Positions 8,772 to 18,813 are shown, numbered from the stretch's first letter. The stretch is 64,000 nucleotides of DNA from Phascolarctobacterium_A sp902463975 (GCF_902463975.1 NZ_CABQHJ010000001.1:1-64000), one strand, 5' to 3'. Made by a program: numbers and translations. The notes: generated by a model from the sequence alone, not told the origin.

Positions 8772-9849
8772 TTTTTAACTTTTCCTCCGGTATATATTGT
8801 TTCTTTATTTCTCTACCATACTTTTCCCTATCCTCTAGCATTTGCTCTAAATGCTCCTCTACATTTTCCTTGGTCACTAAATCATATAGTTTGTTCTTAA
8901 GATTTTGATTTTCTTCTTCTCTCCCACTCAACACATTTGCAACCATTTCTTCAAACATCGCACTAGCATGAGATGTTTCTCCCCAAAAATAATTGTTAGT
9001 AGTATAGAAGTTGATAATACTAAAATCATAAAAATCACCTATATTAGTCAATGCATACTTAAATTCATTGAGATTTCTTATATCATCACTTAAATATGTA
9101 GTTATATGCGTAGGTGTCATAAACAATACTAGCTTAATATGGTTATTATCACAAATTGATTTAATTTCCATCAATTCCGCAACAGTTTCTTTAATTCGTT
9201 TATTTTTTTCTGGATAAAATGTCGGCTTAGAAAATCGCTCATCATTAACATATTTATTCCAATCAATTTTTTGCTCTTTATATTCTCCAACAATACTTCC
9301 ATCTATATCTATTTTATACATACACTTCGGTTCATTTAATCTGCCAAATATATAACGAACAGTATCATTAGTCGGTTTTCTAAACAATAAGGCCAATTTA
9401 TATTTTATATTGTCACTGTAGCTTCCATACCCAATAAAATTAATATTTCCATGAACCTCTTCTGGTAACCGCTTATACGAAAAGTCATCTATACCTATAT
9501 ATATTGTTTTAGGTATAATCCCATTACTTACCAAAGTCTTCAAATCTCTTACATAATCATTAGGCACTCCAGCAGAATACGCTAAATTATAAGTAGTATT
9601 CGAAAACGTCTTTGGATTTAATCCTTTACTTCTACTGGAACCAAATATGAAAGTATCATACTTTCCCTTGCCTTCATATAATAAATAATCAATTTTAGCA
9701 TACCTTTCATTCACATAACAATATCTATATTTACTAAAATCTTTTTCAAAAATCCCATATAAGTCATATTTATAATTTATAGCAGCATTAGTGCCTAATA
9801 TCAAAAGCGCTAGTATAAAAAATATACTTAAAAATTTTTTACTATTCAT
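8758..9849 (-). CDS. SGNH-like protein (AlgJ/DltD-type), partner of MBOAT acyltransferase
   Basis: This 363-residue protein has one N-terminal hydrophobic segment (about residues 5-23), so it is probably anchored in the inner membrane with the body outside. The motif TFIFGSSRSKGLNP near 67-80 has the Ser of an SGNH hydrolase block I. SHASAMFE near 300 can supply the His. Such proteins work after an MBOAT channel-like transferase to acetylate extracellular glycans (AlgJ/X, DltD, PatB families). The MBOAT gene lies immediately upstream in transcription order (16 bp), which fits that role. Substrate unknown. Confidence 0.7.
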   Translation of the reverse strand: MNSKKFLSIFFILALLILGTNAAINYKYDLYGIFEKDFSKYRYCYVNERYAKIDYLLYEGKGKYDTFIFGSSRSKGLNPKTFSNTTYNLAYSAGVPNDYVRDLKTLVSNGIIPKTIYIGIDDFSYKRLPEEVHGNINFIGYGSYSDNIKYKLALLFRKPTNDTVRYIFGRLNEPKCMYKIDIDGSIVGEYKEQKIDWNKYVNDERFSKPTFYPEKNKRIKETVAELMEIKSICDNNHIKLVLFMTPTHITTYLSDDIRNLNEFKYALTNIGDFYDFSIINFYTTNNYFWGETSHASAMFEEMVANVLSGREEENQNLKNKLYDLVTKENVEEHLEQMLEDREKYGREIKKQYIPEEKLKNGKQ

Positions 9850-9865
9850 CTTCTATCCCTTCAAC

Positions 9866-11285
9866 TCAGAACTGAAAATACAAAAATGCACTCAACTTAT
9901 TCAACTGTGATACAGCATATACGAATCCTAAAGCTAGTACTACAGCTGTAACCGCCTTAGGTTTAAAGTGCTCTTTCATCCAATCCTCTGTACTGTAATA
10001 AACTATACTGATAATCAAAAATAAAATAATCCATAATACATCATTAGAGGAAAAAAGAAAATCTTTATTATAAGGCAAATTGGGCAACCATTTTACTACA
10101 ATTTTACTGTATGGATAACAAAACGACGATAAATCTCCCATCGCCTTTATGATATTAAATGCTTGCTCAAAACTCTCTGCTCTGAAAAATATCCAAGCCA
10201 AGTTTACAACATTGAAAGTTAATAACCAGTTAACAACTTTAGGAAGGCTGAGCTTAGTTTTTCTCCACAGATGATTAATACAAATACAGCATCCATGAAT
10301 CCCCCCAAATTACAAATGTCCAACCTGCTCCATGCCATAAACCACCCAATAACATCGTTAGCATAATATTGCGCATATGATGCCCATTTCGATTACCTCC
10401 AAGAGGAATATATAAATAATTTTTCAAAAAAGCTGATAAGGTAATGTGCCAACGTCGCCAAAAATCAATAATACTACAAGCCTTATAAGGTGCGTTAAAG
10501 TTTATAGGTAAGTTATAATTCAACATCAAAGCAATACCTACTGCCATCTCTGAGTAACCGGAGAAGTCAAAATACAGTTGTAAAGTATATGCTAATGATC
10601 CACCCCATGCTTCTAAAATTGAAAGGTGCTCTGAATGCTCAAATACTAAATTTGCTACATTGCTCATCCAGTCAGCTATAACAACTTTTTTAAATAAACC
10701 TATAACAAACCAAGTAACACCCTTAGCAAAGTTATCAAAATTAAATTTATATCTGCTTTCCTCAGAAAACTGCGGTATCATATCCTTATGATAGATAATC
10801 GGTCCTGCAATCAAATGTGGAAAGATTGTTACAAATAACAAATAATCACTTTTTGAATATGCAGTAGTTTCACCTTTATATGCATCTACAAGGTAAGCTG
10901 TCTGTGTGAAAGTAAAAAAAGATATACCTAGAGGTAAAACTATATCTAAATGAGGAAATGATGTATCCAATAATGCATTGGCATTATCTAAGAAAAAGTC
11001 TGCATACTTATAATAAGCTAAAAACAATAAATTGAATGCAATTCCAGTTATCAGCCAAGCTTTTTTCTTTGTTTCTACTATTCTACGTCCAACAAAAAAA
11101 TTTACTGCAATTGATACCAAGAGAATTGGTAAATTTCTTATATCCCAATAAGAATAAAATGCTACAGAAGCTAAAATCAAGAAATACTTAGCGTATATAC
11201 TACCTATCTTTTTGGCAATCAAATAGTATAACAATAACGTTATAGGTAAAAAAATAAAAATAAACTCGTATGAATTAAATAACAA
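9866..11285 (-). pseudogene. MBOAT family O-acyltransferase, frame broken at a G6 tract
   Basis: This is a multi-pass membrane O-acyltransferase (AlgI/DltB/PatA type) that passes acetyl groups across the inner membrane. The first part (from 11285) shows about nine membrane helices, FWRRWHITLSAFLKNYLYIPLGG and the catalytic GLWHGAGWTFVIW. After IWG the frame shifts at six G (10301-10306) and stops at 10275. The remaining part, starting INHLWRKTKLSLPK and running through WIFFRAESF to 9866, is fully conserved in another frame. Eight G would give the family-typical WGGIHG; five G would also restore the frame. The gene is therefore currently off, or is a sequencing slip. Confidence 0.82.
10301..10306 (-). 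repeat. G6 homopolymer tract that breaks the MBOAT frame
   Basis: Six G on the coding strand follow the codons for FVIW. The downstream coding frame is reached with G5 or G8, of which G8 gives the conserved WGGIHG. This is the third poly-G tract in surface genes within 11 kb. Confidence 0.8.
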
Positions 11286-11400
11286 AATTATCTCTCCTAG
11301 CTGATTTTAATAAATAGCTGAATTCCTGCCATTATAAAAATCTGTCCAAATCATCATCTTCTAATTTGCTAAACTTAAAGCAATACATAATCCTATCTTG

Positions 11401-11958
11401 CTATTTGAACTTTGAAATATATTCCTCAAACTTTTCCACATTATATGTATGCACTTTTCTAAAATATACTCTAGCATATCGACTAATACCAAAACGAACT
11501 AACTCTTTTCCACCTAATTCCATTATTCTGTCATTAATATAATCTTTTGATTTATTACTTTTAGATGGATTTTTTTCTTCATTATACACCAAAATAAAAT
11601 CCAAGCATTGGCGTAACTGACTGATATGGTTATCAGTAATATCACAAAGCATTAACAAGCTATCTTGAATTTTACTATAAATCCCTAAGCGTACTTCTTT
11701 CTTAGCAAGGCTGCCATTTTTAAATTCAATAAACACATTACAATTTGCCTTTGACAATAAAGCATCAACTGATGTTAAGCTCTCATCTTGACACCCAATC
11801 CTTTGCAAATACTGCTCCTTAACATTATCAAAATCAATTACAGGTACTTTGAGTTCTGTCATGTACTCAGAATTCCCATCATCGTATGATGTTTCCGTCA
11901 AAGTTGACTGATTCTCAGTAAATATTTCAATATTATCCCAATCATTTATCATCAGCAT
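11401..11958 (-). CDS. PD-(D/E)XK-like protein coupled to an ATPase
   Basis: This is a 185-residue cytoplasmic protein I do not recognise by family. The middle contains VDALL followed by NCNVFIEFKNGS, a D...E-x-K spacing like the PD-(D/E)XK nuclease core. After it comes a helical segment (KIQDSLLMLCDI). Its start overlaps the end of the AAA ATPase gene by 17 bp, so the two are translated together. The ATPase-nuclease arrangement recalls two-gene antiphage systems. The nuclease reading rests on one motif and needs a structure prediction. No membrane segments. Confidence 0.6.
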   Translation of the reverse strand: MLMINDWDNIEIFTENQSTLTETSYDDGNSEYMTELKVPVIDFDNVKEQYLQRIGCQDESLTSVDALLSKANCNVFIEFKNGSLAKKEVRLGIYSKIQDSLLMLCDITDNHISQLRQCLDFILVYNEEKNPSKSNKSKDYINDRIMELGGKELVRFGISRYARVYFRKVHTYNVEKFEEYISKFK

Positions 11959-13222
11959 ACCTCAAATTCTCTAGCACCTGCAAAGGTCTTGCTAACTTAG
12001 CATAAATCTCTTCCAAATTCCCTGTTACTCTCTTCACAAAAGATTCTTCATGGACATTGTAAGACAAATAATATTCGCACTTGTCATCTATACCATACTT
12101 TTCAGCAAAAACTTCAATGGCTTGCAAAAAATATGGACTGTGAGTATTAAGCAGAATATGCAGATTAAATTCTTTTTGCAGCATTACAATCAACTCAGCA
12201 AACAGCAACTGCCACTCTGGATGCAAATGGATTTCAGGCTCATCTAAAATGATAAGGCTACCGTCTTTAATGGCACCACTTAAAAGTAAAGTCTGTAAAA
12301 TAACAAACGTCTTTAACCCAGTCGATAAATTAGCAACCTTGAAAGCAGTTTTCATATTATCCTGCTGATACATAAGATCATTATTATTTTTGAAGAAAGT
12401 TCTGCCCCTACAAGCGCCATGTACCTTATCAATAATCTTCTGCAGACGCTCTTCTATTACTATTTTGTCTACTAAATTATTGCTTTCTACCTGCTTATAA
12501 ATCAAGTCTCCAAGCTTATCCTTATGTCTGTAAAATTTTCCATTACTATAAAAAAAAGTAGCCAAAAAGCCATGACTCGGACGCTCATCCAAGATAAACG
12601 GATCATCTAAATAAATAGCATCAGAAAAAATATCTATTTGTTTATTGACAAAAACCACAATATTATCGTCGAACTTCACAGAAGATACCTTCTGTTTAAT
12701 TGTCAGATCAATTTCTCCATTAGTATTTTCTAATATATTGTTAATTTGCTGATTGAATTCCTCACTAAAATTTTTCTGAACTAAAATTTTTAAATAGTTA
12801 TCATTTGCAACGCTAAGAACGCGTAATATATTATTTATACTAGGTTCTAATCTACTATAATTATTCTCAATGACACTGGTTTTTAAATTTAATTCATCAG
12901 CCAATACCTGTATTATTTTTTCCTTATTAAATTCGTTTTTTATATCATTTAATTTAGTTGCCAACGCATTGCCATCAACCTGAGGGAACCCCATATTAGA
13001 ACCACTAATTTCTTGTAAAAAAGTAAATATACTTCTCTGCAAGCTGTCTATGCGTTCTTCTTCAACCTTTTTTGCAACATCAACAAACGAATTAAATATA
13101 GCATACAAAGCCTTGCCAACTGTACTCTTACCAGTATTATTTTCACCAGCAATAACCGTTATGCCATTAATAGCCACATCCGCTTCTTTAATTTTGCCGA
13201 TATTAGATATTTTAATTCGCAT
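11942..13222 (-). CDS. AAA family ATPase (AAA_13/AAA_21, SMC-like)
   Basis: This is a 426-residue ATPase of the SMC/RecF-like type. Walker A GENNTGKST lies at 26-34. After a long helical insert comes the signature NLSTGLKTF, Walker B LIILDEPEIHLHPEW and the switch LNTHSPYFLQA. The inserted middle region (about 60-290) is expected to form a coiled-coil hairpin. It is transcribed just after a glycosyltransferase gene (26 bp gap) and overlaps the PD-(D/E)XK-like gene. ATPases of this family power DNA or RNA sensing in several defence systems. The exact system is not identifiable here. Confidence 0.8.
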   Translation of the reverse strand: MRIKISNIGKIKEADVAINGITVIAGENNTGKSTVGKALYAIFNSFVDVAKKVEEERIDSLQRSIFTFLQEISGSNMGFPQVDGNALATKLNDIKNEFNKEKIIQVLADELNLKTSVIENNYSRLEPSINNILRVLSVANDNYLKILVQKNFSEEFNQQINNILENTNGEIDLTIKQKVSSVKFDDNIVVFVNKQIDIFSDAIYLDDPFILDERPSHGFLATFFYSNGKFYRHKDKLGDLIYKQVESNNLVDKIVIEERLQKIIDKVHGACRGRTFFKNNNDLMYQQDNMKTAFKVANLSTGLKTFVILQTLLLSGAIKDGSLIILDEPEIHLHPEWQLLFAELIVMLQKEFNLHILLNTHSPYFLQAIEVFAEKYGIDDKCEYYLSYNVHEESFVKRVTGNLEEIYAKLARPLQVLENLRYADDK

Positions 13223-13247
13223 TTCTAGCAGTTCCTTTCATAGACAA

Positions 13248-14438
13248 TTATTTTTCTTTAATCACTTTTTCCATCAGCTCTTCCCACTGATCCCAGATTT
13301 TTTCAGGTGCAAATTGTGCCATATCTGCTTTCGCAGCCTTACCCATTTGTACACGTAGCTCCTTATCGCCCATAAGCTTATCAAGTGCCTGTGCTAGTGG
13401 TTCTACACCGTCATCGCATAAGAATCCAGTTTCTCCATCCTTAATTAACTCGTTTACAGCCGGACAATTTTTATAACCAACAGAGGGCAGTCCAACACTC
13501 ATGCCTTCTGCTAATGCCATACCAAAGCCTTCAAAAGCACTTGGGAATGCAAAAATATCTGCTTCACGCAGCTTTTCAGGAACTTTATCAGTTGCACCCT
13601 TTATAAAAATTCTATCAGATAAATTAGCTGAACTAATCATATGCTCTAATTCTTTATAATAAGTAGCCCTGTCCTTTGCTCCCCACAATTCAAGAATCCA
13701 ATTTGGATACTTAGCAGCAAGCTTTGTAAATGCCTGAACAAGTAAATGCGGACGTTTATGATTCTTTGTCAATCTCCCCACAAAAATAACCTTATACTGC
13801 TTTTTATCTGCTACTAAGTCAGCACTAAAAACAAACTGCGGGATAGCATTACCAATAGTAATTGTTTTTACATCAAGCAGATGATTTTTTATATGCTGCT
13901 CAAATGAAGGCATAAGTACCTGACAAATCGTACTTTTCTCCAATGCCGGAAGCTCTTTTACAGGATAGATATGAAAATAATCTTCTGGATCTCCATGAGA
14001 CATAGTAATAACAGGAATATCACACTTTACATCACATAACAATAGTTTACTTGCCGCAGGTTGATAGCTTACGATTATATCTGGTTTTATAATCTCAAGA
14101 TAATACTTAAGATTATCCAATAAATTATTTTCTTCAAACCAACTATTAACTGTACGTGCCGGACGCTTCCCTAAAACACGTAAACACTCACGCACAGCCT
14201 TCAAATATATGGGAAATTTTATAATACTACCGTCTTGATTAAGCTTCAGATTGTAGCAATGAACCTGCTCCACTACAGGATAAAAAAACACCCCCGCTCT
14301 TTCATCACTATATATAAGGCTGACATCATGTCCTCTCTTAACCATTTCATTAGCAAAGGCACTTGTTACCTTAGCTAATCCCCCACTATCATTAACCATC
14401 TTTGTAAAATTAGCTAATAAAATCTTCATATTTCCCAT
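13248..14438 (-). CDS. Glycosyltransferase family 4
   Basis: This is a 396-residue GT-B glycosyltransferase. The N-terminal domain starts with KILLANFTKMVNDSGGLAKV, the glycine-rich acceptor-side loop of GT4 enzymes. The C-terminal domain shows VIFVGRLTKNHKRPHLL near residue 215 and the donor-binding AFPSAFEGFGMALAEGM with the E-x7-E pattern near 300. It is cytoplasmic and acts on a lipid-linked or LPS core acceptor at the inner membrane. It lies 12 bp after the next glycosyltransferase gene and belongs to the same transcription unit. Linkage and sugar are unknown. Confidence 0.88.
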   Translation of the reverse strand: MGNMKILLANFTKMVNDSGGLAKVTSAFANEMVKRGHDVSLIYSDERAGVFFYPVVEQVHCYNLKLNQDGSIIKFPIYLKAVRECLRVLGKRPARTVNSWFEENNLLDNLKYYLEIIKPDIIVSYQPAASKLLLCDVKCDIPVITMSHGDPEDYFHIYPVKELPALEKSTICQVLMPSFEQHIKNHLLDVKTITIGNAIPQFVFSADLVADKKQYKVIFVGRLTKNHKRPHLLVQAFTKLAAKYPNWILELWGAKDRATYYKELEHMISSANLSDRIFIKGATDKVPEKLREADIFAFPSAFEGFGMALAEGMSVGLPSVGYKNCPAVNELIKDGETGFLCDDGVEPLAQALDKLMGDKELRVQMGKAAKADMAQFAPEKIWDQWEELMEKVIKEK

Positions 14439-14450
14439 CCTCTACACAAT

Positions 14451-15578
14451 TTATCTTAAAATTGCCTTCACTAAATTCTCATGACTATAAGCCTTATTTG
14501 CTTCCACAAGTCCCTGCTTATACTGCTCATGCTTTTCAGGATAGCTATTCACAAACGCTTCTAGTTGCCTTATAAAAGCAGGAATACTATCCAGCGCGAC
14601 AGCCTCGCCAACATTATATGCCTGCAAAACCTCCGGATTCATTTCCGGTGACTGCAAAATCGGCTTATAAAAACCAATAGCAGTAAACAACATCGCACTC
14701 CAATGATAGCGATAACGCTCTGCAGCATAAGGCGCTATTATAACATCAACCCCAAGCAACGCCTTTTGCCACTCTTCACCAATCAGATTCTTATGCCAAA
14801 ATTCAATACCAGGAACATCCCTGTATTCACTGATAATCTTTTCAAACTCTTCGCTGTCCTCTGTACGTGCCGTCGCTCCCTGCATAATCAGCTTTACAGG
14901 AACAGTAAACTTAGCACGCTTAAATGCATCTAAAAAGAAGCGTACATTCTTTTCACGACGATATTGACCAAAAAAACCCAGGGTCAATGGCTCCTTATAA
15001 GTCAAATTTTTATCTACAGGCAAATCCTGTGGCTTAAACACCGGTGGGGCAATCAGGTCTACATTTTTCAAGCCATCATTTACAAAATCATTACGCAAAG
15101 TAATAACCTTCAGATGAATATTAGGATAGCGTTCACAACGCTTTGCCTGTTTCACAAAATTAGCTTTTTCCTGAGGGTTAATACCATGGAAAATAATATA
15201 TACAGGTATCTTGCTGTTCTTTAAGTCAGTATCTAAAATTGCGCGCAAATATCTGTAGGTTGCTGTAGGAATAATGATAGCATCATAATTATTTTCGCTG
15301 CTTTTTTTATAAGCAGAATTAAACCACTTTCTGCGCCTGCTTTCACGCTTTACAGATAACCACAGCTTTTGAAACTTATTAGCGCCGGCATAGGTTACAA
15401 CCTCTCCGCCTTCAAGGTAATCTACCTTAGCATTGTATTTTATTTTAAACGGAAAGTTTTCCGGCACCAGCATTACCGGTTCGTGCCCTTGGTTATTCAG
15501 CTCATCAACCAAGATACGGTCAAACTCAACTTCATGACCTGCCGGCATAATAATACTTTCTAAAATCGCTATTTTCAT
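14451..15578 (-). CDS. Glycosyltransferase, group 1 type
   Basis: This is a 375-residue GT-B-like protein. It starts MKIAILESIIMPAGHEVEF, with the donor-domain segment LTLGFFGQYRREKNVRFFLDAF near residue 200 and a looser C-terminal region (GVDVIIAPYAAERYRYHWSAM) in place of the canonical E-x7-E. No membrane helix. It sits between a WaaE-like family 2 enzyme and a GT4 enzyme with 11-12 bp gaps, so all three are probably made together for LPS core or O-antigen assembly. Specificity cannot be assigned. Confidence 0.8.
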   Translation of the reverse strand: MKIAILESIIMPAGHEVEFDRILVDELNNQGHEPVMLVPENFPFKIKYNAKVDYLEGGEVVTYAGANKFQKLWLSVKRESRRRKWFNSAYKKSSENNYDAIIIPTATYRYLRAILDTDLKNSKIPVYIIFHGINPQEKANFVKQAKRCERYPNIHLKVITLRNDFVNDGLKNVDLIAPPVFKPQDLPVDKNLTYKEPLTLGFFGQYRREKNVRFFLDAFKRAKFTVPVKLIMQGATARTEDSEEFEKIISEYRDVPGIEFWHKNLIGEEWQKALLGVDVIIAPYAAERYRYHWSAMLFTAIGFYKPILQSPEMNPEVLQAYNVGEAVALDSIPAFIRQLEAFVNSYPEKHEQYKQGLVEANKAYSHENLVKAILR

Positions 15579-15589
15579 TTTATCACATC

Positions 15590-16348
15590 CTATAGCTTGC
15601 CATTGCTCTTATATAAATAATACAATTTCACATATTTCGTCATAGTATAAAAATAATGATCTACAGACAAAATCCAACCAAGGCGACCATCTTTAAAACC
15701 GCCATTTAAGAAGTATACCTTTATAAATGCCCATAACGGACGACAAACTATATCCCTAAAAAAGCTTACTCCCTTACCAGCCTTTTTGTATTTTTCAGCA
15801 GCAAGAGTAGTATAATTATTAAATTTATTAAAATACTGCTGCCAATTATCGTACGTATAATGGTACATATGGCCTTGCATTTTTTTATTAGGATAGGGAG
15901 TGATAATTGCCGGATGCACATATCCCTCAACATAAGAGTCCTTAGCAGGCATTACACGGCATACATAGTCAGGACGCAAAACACCATGTTCTGCTTTATC
16001 ATAATGAAATTTATTAATACGTTTTATCCAATAGGCAACCTGCTCATTTTTCACAACAGCTGCTTCAATCTCTTTTGCTAACTCCGGTGTGCAACGTTCA
16101 TCTGCATCTATAAAAAATATCCAGGGGAACTTTGCTTGCTGAATTGCAAAAGTCTGCTGCCCTCCCCAATCGCCATTCATACTACGATGAATAACACGAG
16201 CGCCCAAACTTTCAGCAATCTCTTGTGTTTTATCTGTACTGCCATCATCTATAACCAAAATATCCTCGGCAAAGCTACAACTGGTAATGCAGTCCCCAAT
16301 ATTCTTTTCTTCATTTTTTGCTAAAATTAAAACGCTTATCTTGGCCAT
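15590..16348 (-). CDS. Glycosyltransferase family 2, WaaE/KdtX-like
   Basis: This is a 252-residue GT-A enzyme close in layout to LPS core beta-1,4-glucosyltransferases (WaaE/KdtX). It starts KISVLILAKNEEKNIGDCI, then IDDGSTDKT and the metal-binding FIDADERC near residue 80, followed by the RIN-K and RPDYVCRVM segments typical of that subfamily. The C-terminus has hydrophobic amphipathic stretches for membrane contact. It is the first gene of the minus-strand glycosyltransferase run, with a perfect 12-bp inverted repeat 48 bp upstream. Confidence 0.85.
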   Translation of the reverse strand: MAKISVLILAKNEEKNIGDCITSCSFAEDILVIDDGSTDKTQEIAESLGARVIHRSMNGDWGGQQTFAIQQAKFPWIFFIDADERCTPELAKEIEAAVVKNEQVAYWIKRINKFHYDKAEHGVLRPDYVCRVMPAKDSYVEGYVHPAIITPYPNKKMQGHMYHYTYDNWQQYFNKFNNYTTLAAEKYKKAGKGVSFFRDIVCRPLWAFIKVYFLNGGFKDGRLGWILSVDHYFYTMTKYVKLYYLYKSNGKL

Positions 16349-16395
16349 TCAGGTCACCTTTCCTTATATACTATTTTAGATTTTCATCGCTATCC

Positions 16396-16429
16396 TTATC
16401 AGATGAAAAATACTTCCTTCATCTGATAA
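16396..16429. promoter_or_regulatory. 12-bp perfect inverted repeat in the leader of the glycan operon
   Basis: Arms TTATCAGATGAA and TTCATCTGATAA are separated by 10 bases, about 48 bp before the WaaE-like start. There is no T-run after it on the minus strand, so it is not an obvious terminator for upstream transcription. It could be an operator or a leader hairpin. Function unknown. Confidence 0.5.
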
Positions 16430-16669
16430 AAAATTTACTTGCCTAAGTAATATTTTTTCATTTTAATAATATTCACTAATTACTGTCAGAATGCTTCATC
16501 ATAAGTCTTTCTTGTGTTAATTATCAATAACTCTCTCTATTAACGAACATTAGTATCTTAAAATATTCGTATTTGTAATTTTATACAAAACAATAAGTGT
16601 TTTTATGACTTTTTTATTGAAAGCTCTTTTTTATTATACCATATCTGCTATCATATGTGTTAACAACAA

Positions 16670-16702
16670 GGCCATAGACCGCAATAAATTACGTCTATGG
16701 CC
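16670..16702 (-). terminator. Intrinsic terminator after the LTA-synthase-like gene
   Basis: A GC-containing stem GGCCATAGAC/GTCTATGGCC with a 13-base loop lies 5 bp after the stop. On the minus strand the tail is TTGTTGTT; on the plus strand it is a clean T7, so it may work in both directions. Confidence 0.75.
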
Positions 16703-16707
16703 TTTTT

Positions 16708-18633
16708 TTACTTCACCGCATCACCCTTAAGCACACGCCAAGCACCCACTCCGCGCACACTGTTGATATAATCCGTTATTTTTTTATCAGCACTGCTATC
16801 TTGCGTATAAATCTTGCCATCTGCAGCGTAAAGCCTGTGATTAAACACTACATCTTGATTGTCAAACATATTTGATTGCAATGCAGCATAAGTAAAGCCA
16901 ACGGGTCCAATAATCTCTGCTAAAGTTCCTGCCAACTGCATATGATCACCAACAGACTTATCATTAAACCATGCTTGCTGCACACCGGCACCATAAAAAA
17001 TACACGGTATGGACGACAAAGTGCGCGTATCCTGTTCCTTAGCAAAGCTGAAGCGCTCCGAGTGGTCACCGGTAATCACAAAAAGCGTATCACTATACAT
17101 GCTTTGCGCCTGCTTTACAAAATCACCCATCGTTTTATCCGCATACCAGATATGACCAAGCTCGGTAAGCGTTTTTTCATCATTGGCGATATCTGCAGGC
17201 AGCTTGCTCTTAACCTTTGCTCTTGGGAAGCCCATACCATCCACATCAATGCTGTAAGGAGGATGATTACTTGTTGTTAATACCACATGGAAAACCTTTT
17301 CCTGCTCTTTTTCCTTACTCATATAAGCTTCAATCTGCTTAAACAAAACAGCATCCGAACAGCCCCAGGCATTACCGCTATTATCACTGAACTCATCTGC
17401 ACAATGGAATTCATCAAAGCTTTGCGCTTTAGTAAATTTGCCGATATTTTGCCATCCGGAAAAACCACCATACCAAAAAACAGTTTTATAGCCAAGCTGC
17501 TTCATAATATAACCAATACCGGTAGCATACTTGCCATTAAAGCTGTTTGCCTGATAGTTTTCATATAAACCCATATCAGGAATACCGCTTACCAAACCAT
17601 TAACAGCAGAAATGGTTCCGCTGCCATGCGGCAGCATAGTAGCAATGTGAGCAGCGTCAACGGAATTTTGCAAAGCCAGCATATTATCAACTAATCCCAA
17701 ATCCTTGTACTTTGGTAAAAATGGCCAATTACCGAAGCTTTCGCCAACTATAAGCACAATATTACGTGGCTGCTTAGCAAGCTTAGGCTGTTTAACAGTA
17801 TGCATAAAAGCCTTATCAATGCTATCCGCAGCTTTGTTACCACCGCTTGCAGCAATTTTTTCACGCAGCTGTGCTACCGTAATATTAATATTTGTCACTT
17901 TATCAATTTTACGCTTCATATCACGCACACGATATAAGGCCTGTCCATCATCCAAAATTGCTTCATTCAAAAGATTGGATTTTAAGCGTGCAGCACTTTC
18001 CCAATTAATGGAATGAGCATAGTTAAAAGCACCGCCATAACGCACAAATACGCATAAAACCGCAAGAACAGGTAACGTCAATACGGCAGTCAGTTTTTTA
18101 TGCTGTACAGCTTCAAAGGATTTTCCAGGCAGTTTGCTTAACCATATACGCAGGCCATAAGCCAAAGCAATGCCAAAAACAAGAGCTAACGGAAAACGCC
18201 ACAATAATTGGTACTCTTTAACTGCAGTTACAAAGATTGCATAAATATCATCATGCGCACCATTGATAAGCATCATATTAAAAGCTGCATTAAAAATTTT
18301 GTAATACGGTATGCGAGTCATAAAGCAAAGTGCAAAGAAAACTAAGTTCACAGCGTGCCATCCAAAACGTAGCTTGTCTGCCGGCCATTTTTTCAAGATA
18401 AGCTTCGGCAGTGTTGCAAACACAAAGCCAATCAAAGCTATCATACCCGCAGTCTTTAAGCTTAAGCGCAGTCCCAACAGCAAAGCCATCGGAATATCGC
18501 TATAATCTCCATTCAATTGTCCGCTATAAATAGCAATAAACGCTATACGAAATACCGTAAAAACCAAGCACCAATAAATAAATGCCTTGAGATCCTGTTG
18601 CAGGTTCTCAAAAAATCTTGCGTAAGAATTCAT
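16708..18633 (-). CDS. LTA synthase family sulfatase-fold membrane transferase
   Basis: This is a 641-residue protein with five or so membrane helices in the first about 215 residues and a large external sulfatase domain. The active-site segment IVLIVGESFGNWPF lies near 295. HGSGTISAVNGLVSG, the WYGGFSGW segment and the metal site FVITGDHSERF follow. Family members (LtaS, MdoB/OpgB) transfer phosphoglycerol from phosphatidylglycerol to glycolipids or periplasmic glucans. In an LPS-bearing Negativicute a role in decorating periplasmic glycans or the envelope is inferred. It is monocistronic, with its own terminator at 16670-16702. Confidence 0.85.
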   Translation of the reverse strand: MNSYARFFENLQQDLKAFIYWCLVFTVFRIAFIAIYSGQLNGDYSDIPMALLLGLRLSLKTAGMIALIGFVFATLPKLILKKWPADKLRFGWHAVNLVFFALCFMTRIPYYKIFNAAFNMMLINGAHDDIYAIFVTAVKEYQLLWRFPLALVFGIALAYGLRIWLSKLPGKSFEAVQHKKLTAVLTLPVLAVLCVFVRYGGAFNYAHSINWESAARLKSNLLNEAILDDGQALYRVRDMKRKIDKVTNINITVAQLREKIAASGGNKAADSIDKAFMHTVKQPKLAKQPRNIVLIVGESFGNWPFLPKYKDLGLVDNMLALQNSVDAAHIATMLPHGSGTISAVNGLVSGIPDMGLYENYQANSFNGKYATGIGYIMKQLGYKTVFWYGGFSGWQNIGKFTKAQSFDEFHCADEFSDNSGNAWGCSDAVLFKQIEAYMSKEKEQEKVFHVVLTTSNHPPYSIDVDGMGFPRAKVKSKLPADIANDEKTLTELGHIWYADKTMGDFVKQAQSMYSDTLFVITGDHSERFSFAKEQDTRTLSSIPCIFYGAGVQQAWFNDKSVGDHMQLAGTLAEIIGPVGFTYAALQSNMFDNQDVVFNHRLYAADGKIYTQDSSADKKITDYINSVRGVGAWRVLKGDAVK

Positions 18634-18813
18634 ATAAATCTTTCATCTCCCCATATTTTATGCAAATATAACTAATTATACCATACTTTCGCTTAGCATC
18701 TGCTTATGATTTAGAAGAATTCTATTTTTTAATTAGAATAAGCAAATGATTCATTCGTCAAGAAAAATGTAATTTATTGCACTTTTTCCTACGAAAAAAT
18801 GCAATTTTTGACA

